Source of the DNA: Dehalococcoidia bacterium
Lineage (GTDB): Bacteria; Chloroflexota; Dehalococcoidia; GIF9; AB-539-J10
NCBI GenBank assembly: GCA_029857995.1
Contig: JAOUFZ010000008.1
Span: forward strand, 1 to 20,921
DNA: 20,921 bases
Direction: 5' to 3'
Part shown: piece after piece, positions 19,276 to 20,921 of the stretch
How positions within the stretch are numbered: the stretch's first letter is position 1
How the letters are laid out: every line of letters begins with the position of its first letter
Translations under genes and position numbers: made by a program
The notes under the pieces: model-generated
Databases searched by the model: none
Told to the model about the DNA's origin: nothing
Seen by the model: the letters and a program-made list of their open reading frames with translations, nothing else

Positions 19276-19704
19276 TTACTCCGCATTCCAAAGCGACAGC
19301 CCTGTCACTTCATCGTATTTTCGTTCGAGCCTGGGGCCTTCTAATTGCCGCAAGTGCACTTCGCCAGCAAAAACGATTCCCTCCAACAGATGGCCAGCTT
19401 TAGTATTCCCCACTTCGTCGGCAAGCACTACGTGCGCGTGAACAAAGGGCTCCCCATCCTTCAACGAGATATTTCCTGTACAACTTGCTAGCTCGTGAGG
19501 CGAATCAATCTTTATCTCCCGATATTCGTGACTACTCTGGTTATAATAGCCGAGCCTGGCACTTTTCAAGGCACCGATTGCCGTAAAGCTTCCCGCCTCA
19601 ATTCCCTTACTCCTGGCGAGCTCAGTTATGGATTGAACCAGGTCTGCATCATGCTTGAGTCGCACCATTAGCTCTTTATCGGCATTACACTCAAAAAGAC
19701 TCAT
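19276..19704 (-). CDS. PPC/DUF296 domain protein
   Basis: A 142-residue protein from the ATG at 19704 (a TTG at 19725 would add 7 residues and has GGGAG somewhat far upstream). It is a complete PPC domain (plants and prokaryotes conserved, DUF296): ELMVRLKHDADLVQSITELA, GIEAGSFTAIGALKSARLGYY, ELASCTGNISLKDGEPFVHA, AGHLLEGIVFAGEVHLRQL and LERKYDEVTGLSLW. The FVHAHVVL and AGHLLEG blocks hold the His residues that bind metal in prokaryotic members, which form trimers. In bacteria such proteins are uncharacterised; in plants the domain is fused to AT-hook DNA-binding proteins. It stands alone, with a promoter element about 110 nt upstream. Confidence 0.9.
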   Translation of the reverse strand: MSLFECNADKELMVRLKHDADLVQSITELARSKGIEAGSFTAIGALKSARLGYYNQSSHEYREIKIDSPHELASCTGNISLKDGEPFVHAHVVLADEVGNTKAGHLLEGIVFAGEVHLRQLEGPRLERKYDEVTGLSLWNAE

Positions 19705-19810
19705 CGGGTCATGACCAACCTTCAAATCTTTTCATCTCCCCCTTCTATATCAGGCAAAGGTGCCCTTCCCCAAGCAGTTATGACAATAGCACTTGCTGCA
19801 TCTTTAATAT

Positions 19811-19836
19811 GATTCCATTTTACCATAGAGATAAGC
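19811..19836 (-). promoter_or_regulatory. Extended -10 promoter element, copy 2 (PPC gene)
   Basis: On the minus strand AGCTTATCTCTATGGTAAAA with TAAAAT at 19817-19822 repeats the element at 19109-19135, with three differences. It would drive the PPC gene from about 19810 with a leader of about 105 nt. It lies back to back with the comEC promoter. Confidence 0.5.
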
Positions 19837-19854
19837 TGGTCGTCCTTGCTCTGA

Positions 19855-19860
19855 TATAAT
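19855..19860 (+). promoter_or_regulatory. -10 box of comEC, probably leaderless
   Basis: A perfect TATAAT lies 6 nt before the GTG at 19867. An in-frame stop at 19852 rules out an earlier start, and there is no ribosome site. Transcription would begin at or next to the GTG. The -35 region is not recognisable. Confidence 0.5.
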
Positions 19861-19866
19861 TCACAT

Positions 19867-20921
19867 GTGTGGCTTCTCTATGTTAGCTGTGCCTGGGTCG
19901 CCGGGGTATTCCTGAGTTCCAAGATTGTCTTGCCTTGGCTGGCCTTATTCATCGGGCTTATCCCCTTCGCCTTTATACCTTTCCTCCCCAGTAGCAAGAA
20001 GACCTTAATAGTAGCTGGCTTGTGCCTTCTGGCGCTCCTCGGCGGCGGGCTTCGCTTCTCGTCAAGCTTGCTTCCTGCAGACGAGCATTCCCTCTGTTTT
20101 TACAACGACAAGGGAATGGCAGAGATTCAAGGCACGGTGGCAGAAGAGCCGGATATTCGGGATAGGTATTGCCTGCTGACATTCTCCGCCAGCGAAATAG
20201 CTGTAAAGGGCGAAAACAAAGCAGTATCAGGAAGCGCCTTGATTCGAGTGTCCCGCTACCCTGCCTACCATTATGGAGACGTGCTGAAGGTAACTGGCGA
20301 GTTAGAGACCCCATCTCAATCTGAAGATTTTGATTATAAAACCTACCTGGCACACGAGGGAATCTATTCGGTCATCTATTATCCCTTGGTGGAGCTTCTA
20401 GACGGTGGCCAGGGCATTCCACCTTTGCAGTGGATTTACTCTCTAAGGGAGCGGCTTGCCGCTTCCTTGGCCAGGGCCTTGCCCGAGCCACAGGGTTCAT
20501 TGGCCCAGGCTGTTTTGCTGGGTTTGAGAGGCAACATACCTGATTCCCTTAATGAAGCCTTTTCCAGGACGGGGACAGCACATTTACTGGCTATTTCCGG
20601 CTTGCATATGAGCATCATTATCGCTATCCTCCTCAGCCTAGGAACCATAGTTTTCGGCCGGCAGCGTTCCCTGTATATCTGGTTGGCTCTCGCGCTTACT
20701 TGGCTCTATACCCTGCTCGCCGGGATGAATCCGCCGGTAATTCGAGCGGCAGTTATGGGAAGCCTATTCATAATAGCTGTATACCTGGGCAGGCAGGGAA
20801 GCGCCATCATTGCCCTGGCTTTTGCCGCCGCGGTGATGGTAGGAATCCAGCCCGGTCTCTTGTGGACCGTCTCCTTTCAGCTCAGCTTTTTGGCCATGGC
20901 CGGGCTTATTCTCCTTTATCC
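19867..20921 (+). CDS. comEC: ComEC/Rec2 DNA-uptake channel, N-terminal part (runs off the window)
   Basis: An open frame of 351 codons from GTG 19867 to the window edge. ComEC is the inner-membrane channel that passes single-stranded DNA during natural transformation. The N-terminus has three hydrophobic helices (VWLLYVSCAWVAGVFL, VLPWLALFIGLIPFAFIPFL, LIVAGLCLLALLGGGLRF), then the soluble DUF4131/OB-like region (residues about 70-180, with MAEIQGTVAEEPDIRD and VLKVTGELETP), and then the competence domain with GTAHLLAISGLHMSIII (H239 onward), the signature of this family, and NPPVIRAAVMGSLF. No frameshift is seen. Its partner comEA lies 3.4 kb upstream. The metallo-hydrolase-like C-terminus is outside the window. 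Confidence 0.95.
   Translation, partial: MWLLYVSCAWVAGVFLSSKIVLPWLALFIGLIPFAFIPFLPSSKKTLIVAGLCLLALLGGGLRFSSSLLPADEHSLCFYNDKGMAEIQGTVAEEPDIRDRYCLLTFSASEIAVKGENKAVSGSALIRVSRYPAYHYGDVLKVTGELETPSQSEDFDYKTYLAHEGIYSVIYYPLVELLDGGQGIPPLQWIYSLRERLAASLARALPEPQGSLAQAVLLGLRGNIPDSLNEAFSRTGTAHLLAISGLHMSIIIAILLSLGTIVFGRQRSLYIWLALALTWLYTLLAGMNPPVIRAAVMGSLFIIAVYLGRQGSAIIALAFAAAVMVGIQPGLLWTVSFQLSFLAMAGLILLY

Overview
The window looks like chromosomal DNA from an anaerobic bacterium, most likely of the Chloroflexota, class Dehalococcoidia or a relative. The reasons are indirect: oxygen-sensitive Fe-S and molybdopterin proteins, many small orphan genes (GYD, PPC/DUF296, a Cys-rich 44-residue protein, a Lys-rich 29-residue protein), a smpB-ssrA pair, scattered short palindromes ending in CTCGCAATGAC, and single genes with their own promoters rather than long operons. 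The assignment is inference and no rRNA is present.

Layout. Positions 1-4600 carry six minus-strand genes: a truncated GLUG-repeat lipoprotein, a small membrane protein, a winged-helix/ferredoxin protein, plsY, a DegV-family lipid-binding protein and a small membrane protein. Positions 4926-6451 hold a flavodoxin-like protein and a stand-alone DinB-fold protein on the plus strand. Positions 6530-10946 are the core of the window: a 1136-residue fusion of a molybdopterin (DMSO-reductase family) enzyme with a complete cysteine desulfurase, facing a convergent egtD-type histidine methyltransferase. Positions 11125-11979 hold ssrA (tmRNA) and smpB on the minus strand. Positions 12283-15820 hold a broken secreted-protein ORF, a DnaJ-type zinc protein, an orphan substrate-binding lipoprotein, a GLUG remnant and a tandem duplication of a tiny membrane-protein gene with its promoter. 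Positions 15921-20921 hold comEA and the 5' part of comEC, separated by an island of small genes (cupin, a 260-residue repeat protein, GYD, Lys-rich peptide, cold-shock protein, Cys-rich peptide, PPC/DUF296).

The most interesting system is the fusion plus EgtD. EgtD makes hercynine (trimethylhistidine). No oxygen-dependent EgtB, no EgtC or EgtE and no rhodanese-type EanB is visible here. A Mo/W-pterin domain covalently joined to a cysteine desulfurase is the architecture I recall for the metallopterin-dependent ergothioneine synthase reported from Caldithrix abyssi, so the pair probably forms a two-gene, oxygen-independent ergothioneine pathway. The DinB-fold gene just upstream, which has a near-consensus promoter, may be a thiol-dependent partner, but that is speculation.

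Other points of interest are a tmRNA whose tag reading frame appears to encode only six residues, apparently leaderless promoters for smpB and comEC, two pairs of repeated non-coding elements, and a plus-strand protein made of degenerate repeats that I cannot place in any family.
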